This document shows, piece by piece, positions 1 through 9,149 of a DNA stretch of 64,000 bases. The stretch lies in NCBI GenBank assembly GCA_047967505.1, contig CM106539.1. One strand, 5' to 3'. Below the pieces are notes generated by a model. It saw nothing but the letters and a program-made list of their open reading frames with translations. It had not been told where the DNA came from and did not search any database. Source of the stretch: Dipteris shenzhenensis (Eukaryota > Polypodiophyta > Polypodiopsida > Gleicheniales). The position numbers were made by a program, and so were the translations under genes. Numbering within the stretch: position 1 is the first letter of the stretch; every line of letters starts with the position of its first letter.

Positions 1-530
1 TCAAACATTCCAAATGCCTTTAGAATCGCTCTTGATGTGAGGTGAAGATATGACCTAGATGTTGCCAAACCTCATTCCCAAACAAAAATGCATATGGCTA
101 AGGTCTATCATCTCAAAATCTTTGCTCAACTTCTCCTTCATTTGGGAGATCATATACATCACTCCCTATGATGAAAAGGTCATCAACATAAAGGAAAATC
201 ACCATATGTTTTCCTTGCTTAACCAAACATAGGAACTTGCATCTAAGAGGCTTTAAAAAAAACCAATACTCACAAAATGCATATCAATTTACTAGTACCA
301 TGCATGTAGGGCTTGATTTAGCCTCCTATAAAGTACCTTCCTAAGTTTGCAAACTTCACCTGGTGAATCAGGGATCTCAAAACTTGGTGGTTGTTGCATA
401 CACAACTCTTTCTTGATATTTCCATGCAAAAAGGTAGACTTGACATTGATTTACACGACTAGCCATTCTTCTTACATTGCTAATGCCCAAAAAATGTGGA
501 TTCTAGATAATCTAGCTTTTTGAGCAAGGG
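1..530 (-). pseudogene. Copia I reverse transcriptase core, truncated by the window edge
   Basis: The minus strand encodes FLHGNIKKELCMQQPPSFE (near 390-440), the hallmark VKSAFLxG...MxQPPGF segment of Copia RT. It then gives a KLRKVLYRRLNQALHAWY match to the CKLxKxLYGLKQAPxxWY motif, and LYVDDLF, the YVDD catalytic box, near 178-200. A FEMIDLSHMHFCLGMRF match to the FEMxDLGxxxxxLGxE motif reaches to about 60. Stop codons interrupt the frame. RNase H would lie left of the window. Confidence 0.75.
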
Positions 531-537
531 TATCATG

Positions 538-2089
538 CTTTGAGCATCAGGAACTTATTTGGCATCCAAAGGTCCAGGAAGCAGAGGGACGCATGTTAGG
601 ACAAAAGACACACATTGGTTGAGAACAGTGGGACAATGGCCCGACGAGGTTGTTCAGATCTTGGAGACGGCTTTGTCGTCGCGAGGAGCCAGCTAGGACA
701 CATGAGCTTTCTCATCTGAGAGGGGCAGGCACCAGGGTGATAGAGATTAAGGTATCGATTTTGGCCTCTTGGTGGGAGGGCCTACGTTTGCCATGAACTC
801 CACATTGCTAGGATAGGCAATGCTTGAGGACAAGGGTACCCTTAGAGTCTGCTTTTATAGGGATACTCTCCTCTCTTTCCACCATTGCGTCTATAGTGTG
901 GGACCAGGTAGTCAGCTACATCCAGGTTCAGAGGGTGATGTGGCGAGAGTGTGGGTGACTTGATGAGTAGGCTGACTAGGCAAGGCTTGGCACATTGACT
1001 CTAATACAATTCTCTCAGGATTGGAGGAAGTAGTGTGGTGCCTTTGGCTCTAGGAGGGTCGGCCCCTTAATGATTTGTAGTGGAAACTAGGGGAGTGGTT
1101 CTAGCCAGCGTGCAGGAAAGAGACTTGGATAGAGTGGAGGAGGTGCCTTCCTTCTGTTACATGATGTGCTGGATTCAGTTAGAGGCCGCAGCTTGGACCC
1201 CTTCAAGGGAGCGACACTGGGTAGACTGTACAGCAGGATGTTACCACCAACAAGGAGGTCATCTCACAATTTTGGCCACGTCTCTGAACTAGCCTGAGCC
1301 ACGAAAGATCTCCTACTTTTTCTGGTTGATGGCTCATGGAGGATTGCCCATCAGCCTGCAGCTAGAGCAGATGTGAGTCGATGGCAGATGCTTTTGTTGT
1401 GTAGAGGGAGTGCTGAGATGATTCCTCATTGTATGTGGGGTTGCATAGCTACACAAAGGATCTGACTTGCATCCTTTTGGATAGTGGCCGGTACATAGTG
1501 AATGCAGAAGGCCTTCACTTGGAGGATGGTGGCATGGCTCACAAAGGGTGGGCATGCTTTCTCCATCGACCTAGTGTTGCTAGCTTATAGGATCCATGGC
1601 TAGTAGGTCTCCCAGATAGAGGCCTATGATGTGGTACCGACTTTCATGCTCATTTCTTGCTTTTTCACTAGAGGACATTGTTTGGGAAACAGTGGCCAAC
1701 ATTACCGCCTACTGGAACATTTGGTTGCTCATTGCAGTTAGGTGATGGGGGGATAGATGGTGACTTCAGCGACCACCCTAGTGGCCATTTGGCAAGATAT
1801 TATCTTCATGCTACATGCTACCTGGGAATGTGGCACTCCAAGATCAAGAGGGGTTGCCAAAAGGCAGGACCATTTCTACAAGGCTTGGCCTGCATGGATT
1901 TTTTACACTTTCTCCATGGCCGATATCTTCTAGATGTATAGACCACCTCAATGGCTGTTAGCCCCTATTCTAGAGGCAACCTAGGCAGCAAACCGGTGCC
2001 TTGGGAACAGGCTATGTTTTCTTTTCTAACAGCCTTCTCACTGTATTTACCATCTTCATCCCCTTTATGGAGGCTAGAATCACGGGGTT
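538..2089. mobile_element. Unclassified 1.55-kb insertion in Copia I
   Basis: TATCATG occurs at 531-537 and again at 2090-2096, and the Copia RT reading frame stops at one copy and resumes in frame at the other. The segment between them is therefore a later insertion with a 7-bp target duplication. I see no clear terminal inverted repeat, LTR or poly-A tail. The longest open stretch (1678-1941, plus) has no recognisable domain. Class unknown: a DNA transposon with eroded ends or a truncated retroelement is possible. Confidence 0.6.
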
Positions 2090-2096
2090 TATCATG

Positions 2097-3410
2097 ATAG
2101 TTGAATCCTTCAACTTGTGCATAACTTTTCACCATGAGTTGAGCCTTGTACTTTTCCGATGATCCAACAGATTTGTATCTAGCTTTATAAAATCACATGG
2201 TGTCATCGACCTTGCATTTTTTGGACAATTCACAAGGTCCCAAGTGTTATAATTCATAATGGAACCATACTTTGGCTGCATAGCTTCCATCCAATTTGGA
2301 TTGCCTTGTGATTTAAACCCAAAGATAGATAAAATAATCTCTAAAACACCAAGACCCCTTCAAACATGCGAATTGTCTATGTTGAAGACTTATGGGCGAT
2401 GAGCCTTCATCACTTCAGTCATTAGTGCATATGACTAAGTGAGCTTGGGACCTTTGTTTCTCCTCTAACCTCTTTGAATGATGGTGGTTCTATGGTGCAT
2501 CCTTGATGATCATAGGGTTCTTGTTGTCCAACAGCCACTTCACCCACCTAGACTGGCTTTCGCTTTTGTGGGTTTGTAGGCTTGTCTTCTTTGTCTTCAC
2601 TTAGCCTACCATCCACCCTAGCGGCATGTAGGTCTGTTGTTGTTGGTTGTGTCGTGGCCATCTAGAGAGAACACCTCTTCTATCGATGACGTTTCATTGC
2701 AAAAACCACATCTTGTCCCACCATGACCTTCCCTTTTGTAGGATCATAAGGTGTTAACATTGTGCCTCGTATCAATATTCTTAGAAGATCTTGGTTCTCT
2801 ATGCATTTGGCACATGCACATAATAATTGCGTCCAAAGTTTTAAAATGTGCAATTGAAAGTGTCCTATCAAAGTAGGCTTGTTGCAGAGTCGCTCTCTCC
2901 ACTACTTTGGTAAAGCTTTGATTAAGGATGTACATTGTTGTGTTAGATGCTTTGGCACATAAGGTATTTGGTAGATTCTCCCCTTTGAGCATACTGCTCA
3001 CTTTTTCACAAATGACATGATTTTTTCATTTTGCTACTCTATTTTGTTATGATGCATGGCAAGGAGACTTCTATTGCTTGACTACATGCCTCTTGCAATA
3101 ACCCTCAAATTCATCTGATGTGAACTCACCACCTTGGTCCAACATTGTATACCATACAATAGAAAAGGCTACCTAATACTTTCATCTTCATCTTTCACTA
3201 AGGTCCATGTGTACGGATTGTGTAGGAGCATGTGCTCTATTTGCCTCATTTAGAAATGGTTTTGTCAATGTTTCTTGCCCATCATACAAGCATCACATTC
3301 CTCTGGCAAATTTGTTAATACTTATAGGTCTTGCACTATCCCGATTTTCGCATTTCTTTCACTACAACAAGGTTGAGGTGACCAACCATATCACTCACAT
3401 TGACATAATA
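2097..3410 (-). pseudogene. Copia I integrase, linker and start of reverse transcriptase
   Basis: From the right, the minus strand shows a degraded CxxC/GKxH zinc-region remnant (about 3270-3330). Next comes a DQGGEFTSDEF match to the integrase second-aspartate motif (near 3070-3140). An 85-codon open stretch (2744-3001) resembles the integrase segment with the ILNxSxTK motif. A LTPYDPTKGKVMVGQDVVF stretch near 2700-2760 matches the Copia linker preceding the RT. Then come RT N-terminal motifs (AxYKSVGSSEKYKAQLMVK, near 2120-2200). Several in-frame stops are present and no start codon can be assigned. Confidence 0.75.
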
Positions 3411-3493
3411 GTGTAATCCAAAAGTTCATATACGTTGTTGCATCATGTGTCCCTTCCAACAGCTGTGCCATTGGCATCCAAGTATGTGTATGT

Positions 3494-3496
<3 letters not shown>

Positions 3497-3556
<60 letters not shown>

Positions 3557-3634
3557 CAAGTGCACATGTGCACACATGCACACACATGCACATGTGCACA
3601 CCCACACACACCCACACACACACCCACACACCCC

Positions 3635-3668
<34 letters not shown>
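3497..3668. repeat. Compound (CA)n microsatellite
   Basis: A pure CA run covers about 3497-3553. It is followed by CA-rich variant blocks (CATGCA, CCCACA, CACCCA) and a second pure CA run near 3648-3668. The His/Thr-rich and Cys/Val-rich open frames over it, on both strands, are repeat artefacts. Confidence 0.95.
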
Positions 3669-5060
3669 TATAAATAAAAAAGGGATTATTTTTGTAATGC
3701 CTTTACTATTTTGGGTGATGCCTAACATGTTGGAGATCCCAACATGTACCACTACGCTACTTATGGGGCAGAAACAACATGTGCATAGCAAGTAGCAACG
3801 TGGTAGTAGGGACATCAGTAGCAGTGTGGCGCGGCTAGGAACAATGACAGCAACAATAGTAGGTGGCATCAACAACATGATGGCAGCATGGGAAGGAGCA
3901 GTAGTAGCAATAGAAGAGGTGTGAGGCTCCTAGGAGGGTGTGGGAGGGAAGGACAGAGGAGGAGGAGGAGGAGGAGGAGAAGGAGAGTGATGGAGGAGAA
4001 AGAGAAAGGAGGTTGGAGGATGTGGAGGAGGACAACTAGACACCAAGCATTCCATCCTAGGCACACTTCACTCCATGCTATGAGCTTCACTTTTACTTTC
4101 ATCTTGAACCACTTGAACCATTAGCATAGCATGACACCCAAACCTAGAGGAGCTCCGAGATAATTGACTATCTCACCACGTTGGATGATTTGCACACCCA
4201 GGTCCTTTAGCCACATTGGAGGGGGATCTAGACTAGTTCTAAGAGGAACATTTTGGCCTAGCTACACTTCAACCAGATCCCTTGCAAAACATGGCGATGG
4301 AGTTGGAGTCAAGGTAACTTTTTAGAGAGCGCAGGAAAAGCATAAGATACTTTCTTTTTAGAATTGGACTAGGAAAAGCATGTATATAGAGTGGCATGTA
4401 AATTAAACACACATTGTCTTCAATCATGGAAGTGTAGGACATTGGGCAAGTCTTTCCCAAGGTAGAGTTACAAATATTAGCCCATGCTACCATTTTCAAG
4501 TATTCAATGGGTTTAAATATCTTTCACCTATTAACCATAGACACCCCAAAAAAAAGGAGAGGACATGTGGCAGCTTGGAGGAGAAGAGCCGGCCATGTGT
4601 CACAAAGAAGGAGCTCTTGGATGGAGTCTTGGAGGGGGGAGGAGGTGGAAAGACAAGAGGCAGGCTTTGGGGAGGAGGCAGAAAGACAAGAGGCAACTTT
4701 AGGGGCAAGGAGGAGATAGAAGGTCAATGAAATGGAGGAGATGGAAGGTCACCTTCGGGAGGAAGGAGAAGATGGTAGGTTAATGGAATGAAAGGAGGAG
4801 ATGGAAGGTCTTAAAGCCATGGGTTAAGACTTAGCCAAAATTTAAGAATCAAAAATCCACCTTCAGATGGGGAGTGGTTGAGGATGGTCATGCATCTTTG
4901 CCCATGCAAAGCACGGGTTCAGTATTCGTACTTACATTGTTGATCGATTTGAGTACTTAAATGACTATATTTGGATCTCATATAAGGAAGTTCTGCTAAT
5001 TTTGGAGCAAATTTATCAAATTTGAAGCTCCAAATATTGGCCCCACCAAGTTGGAGAAGC
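3669..5060. other. Noncoding stretch with purine-rich repeats
   Basis: No gene is supported. There is a (GGA)n run near 3957-3985. Between 4590 and 4815 lies an irregular GGAGGAGATGGAAGGTC-type repeat with several copies, interspersed with GGCAAC/AGACAAGAGGCA units. Open frames here are low-complexity. Confidence 0.6.
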
Positions 5061-5066
5061 TTTACA

Positions 5067-5412
5067 TGTTGAGAGTTGTGGTGCCATGAGCACATGAATT
5101 AGAGGCTAAGGTATGGTATAGGAAGGAATTAAATTAGCCACCCTAGGATGTGGACTACATGATGTGGAGATGTGGATTGAGGATATCCACAAGGAGAGAT
5201 GTGGATGAGAGGATCCCACAAGTGTTGACTATTTAAAGGGCACTCTCTATATAAGAGGCCTATCATGTATTGTTGATATAGCACATTGGAATAGATTGAG
5301 TGTTTCATACTTCATGTCTCTCTCTCCATGGCTTTCCGTATTTGGTTTGATCCTCCGTGATCTTTATGCTCATGAAGTGATAGATTAGGCTAGTACGATC
5401 TGCACTTTGATA
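5067..5412 (+). repeat. 5' LTR of NA1
   Basis: Begins TGTTGAGAGTTG, contains a TATATAAG promoter-like box near 5250-5258, and ends at GATA just before the primer site. It differs from the 3' copy by scattered substitutions and small indels, so the insertion is not recent. Confidence 0.88.
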
Positions 5413-5424
5413 TGGTATCAGAGC
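5413..5424 (+). promoter_or_regulatory. NA1 primer-binding site (tRNA-iMet type)
   Basis: TGGTATCAGAGC lies directly after the 5' LTR. It is the standard minus-strand primer site of plant Copia and many Gypsy elements, complementary to the 3' end of initiator tRNA-Met. Confidence 0.9.
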
Positions 5425-7070
5425 ATAGGTTTAGCTCTCCTAGTTTAGGTCATTAGTAGTTCACTAGGATTGCTCCCATTCCTAGATTAGTTTTTTAGAA
5501 TGTAAGATTAGTTTTAGATCTCAAGAGTTCTTCATTTAAAGAGTTTAGTTCATTGTGAGCTTGAGTGTTCCTTATTCAGTAAGAGAGAGAGAGGTCTCTA
5601 GTAGCCAACGGCTACCCACAAGTTCTACACAGTGGCTCGGCCAATCCCTATGCGAAGCAAAGCAACTAGCTGAAGCCCAACATTGACCTCTAGCAAAGGG
5701 CATACTCCACTACCTCGCAGCATCAACAAATCTCTATCTTTCAAGGGCCTAGCTAGCAACATCAATGGCACCAACCTCCCTACAACAGCGGCTTCTTCTA
5801 AAGAACCTCTTATGCACAAGACTGTAACAGCGTCAACGCCTGCGAAAAACTCAGCGACTAAGGCGCTTCTAAGCCCCGAACGGCTACCATCAACTCCTAA
5901 AGCGCAGCGAACTAGGAAATTGTCCTTGGACGACGGTGGGCTGCAGAGTTCTTAGGGGAAGTGCAAGGCCTACTATAGCGATGACCTTCAACCATCCAGC
6001 GACTCAATGTAACTCTGCTCCAGCAAAATGGTGCCTGTGCAGTCCACCTCCAACATCTAAAGCTCACAGCTAGGCCCCTTGCAGCTAGCCAATGACCAAA
6101 ATGTCCTTAGCATCTCCATTTTCTGCTTGCTAGCAACAAGGCCAGCTCCATGACCGGCGGCTCATGGGAAATTCTAGCACAACTCCAGCAATCTGACATG
6201 CATCTCTCCAGCCCCTTCTCAGAGGCCAATAACACTTCGAAGCCTCCGTTGCTCTCCAACTCTACAGCGCCATCACTCCCTACAGTCAAAGCTCCTCGCT
6301 CTAAGGCTGTAAGCCCATGAACATCCGCTTCAAAAGCTTGCTACACCTATGACCTCCAAGCTCTCACAATGACTACGAAGTGCCAGACCTCCATCAAATT
6401 GCACCTTCACGGGTTTCCATTAACGGCAGCATACAACGGCCAAACAATGAACTAAATGCTAGGCCTTTAGCTCCAAAGACACCCTTTACAACAACCTACT
6501 GCAACCATTCAAAGGAACAACGGAACATGCTCCTCAACGCTAAGCTCTCTGCTCCAAGGCTCCACCTGACCATCTCGATACTGAGTTGCTCAAGAAAAGC
6601 ATCTACGATCTCATCCAGAACAACTTTTATGTCGATTGAAGCAGTAGCTGACTCTCATCTTCGTCGCCACGTGCCATCATCTCCTTCGCGTCACCATCGT
6701 CAAAACTCCCACATAGATTTCTTCAAAAGGTTTCTAAGGTTCCCACAAAAAGCCACGTGGCAGGATAAGCTTTAACTGTGGTTAAGTTAATCCAACCACA
6801 GTTAACCTTGGTTAGTTGGGTGTGGTCATTGACTGCTGGTTAACTTAACCTGGGTAGAATTAACCTTGGTCAGCAAGTAGATAGGGTTGGTCAAGCCAAC
6901 CCCTGAAGGGTCAATTCACAATAACCATGGTTAGGGGTAGGATTAGTTAAGTGCCACCTAGGCACAAAGCCCCTTGTTAAGCACAATGTGAGTGCAGCAT
7001 GTGAACAGCCTCTACCACATCATCAAGGCCCCCTCTTCTTCACAAAAGCTTCAACAAAGCGTAACTTCCA

Positions 7071-7133
7071 ATCCAGGAAGAATTTGCACATGCTTCAAAA
7101 AGGAAAAGTGATCATCTTTTTGAGCTCTACGCG
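7071..7133 (+). promoter_or_regulatory. Conserved leader box, NA1 copy
   Basis: This ~62-bp block starts ATCCAGGAAGAATTTG, has an A-rich AAAAAGGAAAA centre and ends GAGCTCTACGCG. It recurs in the leader of Copia II (45399-45461) and, in the other orientation, in NA3 (22908-22969). Its role is unknown; a packaging or dimerisation signal is one inference. Confidence 0.6.
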
Positions 7134-7601
7134 TTGTCAAGTCAGAATCATTGTTAGCAATTAGACACTACCAATATTGAAAGAAATCAATTGGTAAGAC
7201 CTTTGCAACAAATGGAAAAGTGACGCATGAATGCAAAAAGCATGCCAAAAGCACAAGTGCATGAGATGACCATAGCACAAAGCATGGCATCCACATACAA
7301 ATCATTAAGGCACATGGAAGAACAAAGCATCATGCATCCAGCTACGTCAAGCGAAGAAGCAAACGCCATCGACATGAAGCATTGAAAAGCAAAAAAAGCC
7401 TTGCCAACCTTGCTTATATTTTGTAAATCAAACCTGACCACCTGAGAGTAGCTATGAAAGCACCCAAGGGAGGTATTGAAATGTAAAAACCACACTTGAC
7501 CACCATAAGTAGCAATGCATGCACTAAGGGGAGGTGATGGATTTGTAACTCACATCTAACCACCTTGCAGTAGCCAAATGAATCATGGCACCAAGGGGAG
7601 G

Positions 7602-7948
7602 TGTTGAGAGTTATGGTGCCATGAGCACATGAATTAGAGGCTAAGGAATTGGTATAGGAAAGAATTAAAGTAGCCACCCTAGGATGTGGACTACATGATG
7701 TGGAGATGTGGATTGAGGATATTCACAAGGAGAGATGTGGATGAGAGGATCACACAAGTGTTGACTATTCAAAGGGCACTCTCTATATAAGAGGCCTATC
7801 ATGTATTGTTGATATAGCACATTGGAATAGATTGAGTGTTTCATACTTCATGTCTCTCTCTCCATGGCTTTCCATATTTGGTTTGATCCTCCGTGATCTT
7901 TATGCTCATGAAGTGATAGATTAGGCTAGTACGATCTGCACTTTGATA
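7602..7948 (+). repeat. 3' LTR of NA1
   Basis: Direct copy of 5067-5412, preceded by the polypurine stretch AAGGGGAGG at 7593-7601 and followed by the TTTACA target duplication. Two further ACYAAGGGGAGG-like tracts upstream (near 7465 and 7530) could be decayed duplicate polypurine tracts. Confidence 0.88.
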
Positions 7949-7950
7949 TT

Positions 7951-7984
7951 TACACACACACACACACATGTGTGTGTGTGTGTA
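7951..7984. repeat. Self-complementary (AC)n(GT)n microsatellite
   Basis: An AC run passes directly through ATGT into a GT run, giving a perfect fold-back next to the NA1 3' target duplication. Confidence 0.9.
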
Positions 7985-8223
7985 TTTGATATGTATTGAA
8001 ATTGAAAGTGCTAATAGTACAAAATCCTGAGCTGTGCTTGGGGCTTGAACCTAGCGCTGAACTCAGGACTGGCAGCACATACACACCCACATGTTTTAGC
8101 CCCTCGATCAAAATGCTGCTGGCAGAAAAGCATTTAAATATTATTCTAATTTGAGGCAAGATTTAAAATATGTGGTGTAACTAACTTCCTTATAAAACTT
8201 TAATTATTTATCAGTGGTGGATT

Positions 8224-8660
8224 GGTCATGCTACTCGTCACCTACAAGGACAAGGTTCCCGCTAAAGGAGCTTCACCTATAAGCTTTCAAATAACATGGT
8301 AGATGGGTCATGCTACACGTCACCTATAAGGACCCGTCTCTTCTCAGAGGGAGCTTCACTCATAAGCTTTCAAATATTGGTTTCTAACCCATCTTAGATG
8401 GGTCATGCTACTCGTCACCTAAAAGAACGCATGTCTTCTTAGAGGGAGCTTTACTTACAAGCTTTCAAATATTGGCATCTTAGATGGATCATTGTAAATG
8501 GGTCATGCTTCTCATCACGTACAAGGACCCATGTCTTCTTAGAGCGAGCTTGACCTACAAGCTTTCAAATATTGGTTTCTAACGCATCGTTGATGGATCA
8601 TCATAAATGGGTCATGGTACTAGTGACCTACAAGGACCAACGTCTTTTCTTTTCAGAGGG
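8224..8660 (+). repeat. Imperfect ~80-108-bp tandem repeat, five copies
   Basis: The motif GGTCATGCTACTCGTCACCT followed by AAGGACC, TCTTCTTAGAGGGAGCTT and AAGCTTTCAAATATTGG recurs with starts near 8224, 8306, 8401, 8501 and 8610. Spacing is irregular through small deletions. The array ends about 490 bp before the UDG start codon. Confidence 0.85.
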
Positions 8661-8666
8661 AGCTTC

Positions 8667-8940
8667 CTTTCATTTTTGGCCTGCCTCTAGGTAGGCCTTA
8701 GTCAAGGTTAGTCTTGGAGATGGGCAAAATTCCAAAATTTTTAAAGTTTTTATCGTGAATTGTTGATTGGTCCACTTGTCTGTTTTTTGTTTTTTATGAT
8801 TGATTATCTCCACCTATTCCTTCCTCTTTCTCTCTCTTTCTATTTCAAGGCAAGGCCCCCCCTCCCCCCCCTCTCTCTCCCCAAGTCGTCTCTCTCTCTC
8901 TTCCAAGCTAAGCATACGAGGTAGGCCTTTTGAATGCTTT
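8667..8940 (+). other. Dispersed pyrimidine-rich module, copy 1 (upstream of UDG)
   Basis: An ordered set of blocks recurs in the same order at 36690-37015: TTTTTGGCCTGCC, GTCCACTT, CTTTCTATTTCAAGGCAAG followed by a C-run, CCAAGTC with a CT-run, and GCCTTTT(G/A)AATG. It could form part of the UDG promoter or 5' leader, or be a short element. No coding frame is evident. Confidence 0.5.
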
Positions 8941-9149
8941 ATGAGCATTCATCATGTTTAATTTTGTTTTTGAGTTGTATTGAAATTGGAAGTGCCAATA
9001 GGCCCAGATAAGTGGGGCTGGAATTGAGGACGAGGAGATACAGACCACACTAGTATGTCACAAGGAGTTTCACCTAATAAGTTTCCCGCCAAAGCTCTTT
9101 GTTTACATTCTTGTGGTGTTCTGTTGCCGTTCCCCTTCCTTTCTCTTCC

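Larger units (their letters stand above)
1..3420 (-). mobile_element. Copia I: decayed Ty1/Copia element, internal part only
   Basis: Read on the minus strand from right to left, translated stretches follow the Copia pol order: GAG-pre-integrase zinc region, integrase, linker, then reverse transcriptase. All pieces carry stops and frameshifts, so it is dead. No LTR, gag or protease is recognisable, and the element runs off the left edge of the window. It is interrupted by a foreign 1.55-kb segment at 538-2089. The domain order is seen in sequence; assignment to Ty1/Copia rests on known family motifs. Confidence 0.8.
5067..7948 (+). mobile_element. NA1: complete non-autonomous LTR retrotransposon (LARD-like)
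   Basis: The element has two direct repeats of about 346 bp starting TGTTGAGAGTT (5067-5412 and 7602-7948). A tRNA-iMet primer site TGGTATCAGAGC abuts the 5' LTR and a purine tract abuts the 3' LTR. TTTACA flanks both ends (5061-5066 and 7949-7954), a target duplication of 5-6 bp. The 2.2-kb interior contains no gag, protease, integrase or RT, only short unassigned open frames (for example 5683-5955). It must have moved with enzymes supplied in trans. Its first 11 LTR bases and a leader box match the coding Copia II at 43.5-50.7 kb, the likely partner family. Confidence 0.88.

Noticed and set aside
3391-3878. Long Cys/Val- and His/Thr-rich open frames on both strands
   Set aside because: They are translations of the CA/TG microsatellite and appear in several frames at once.
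9099-9149. UDG extension from the TTG at 9099
   Set aside because: Not an ATG; the first in-frame ATG at 9150 starts the conserved N-terminal motif.
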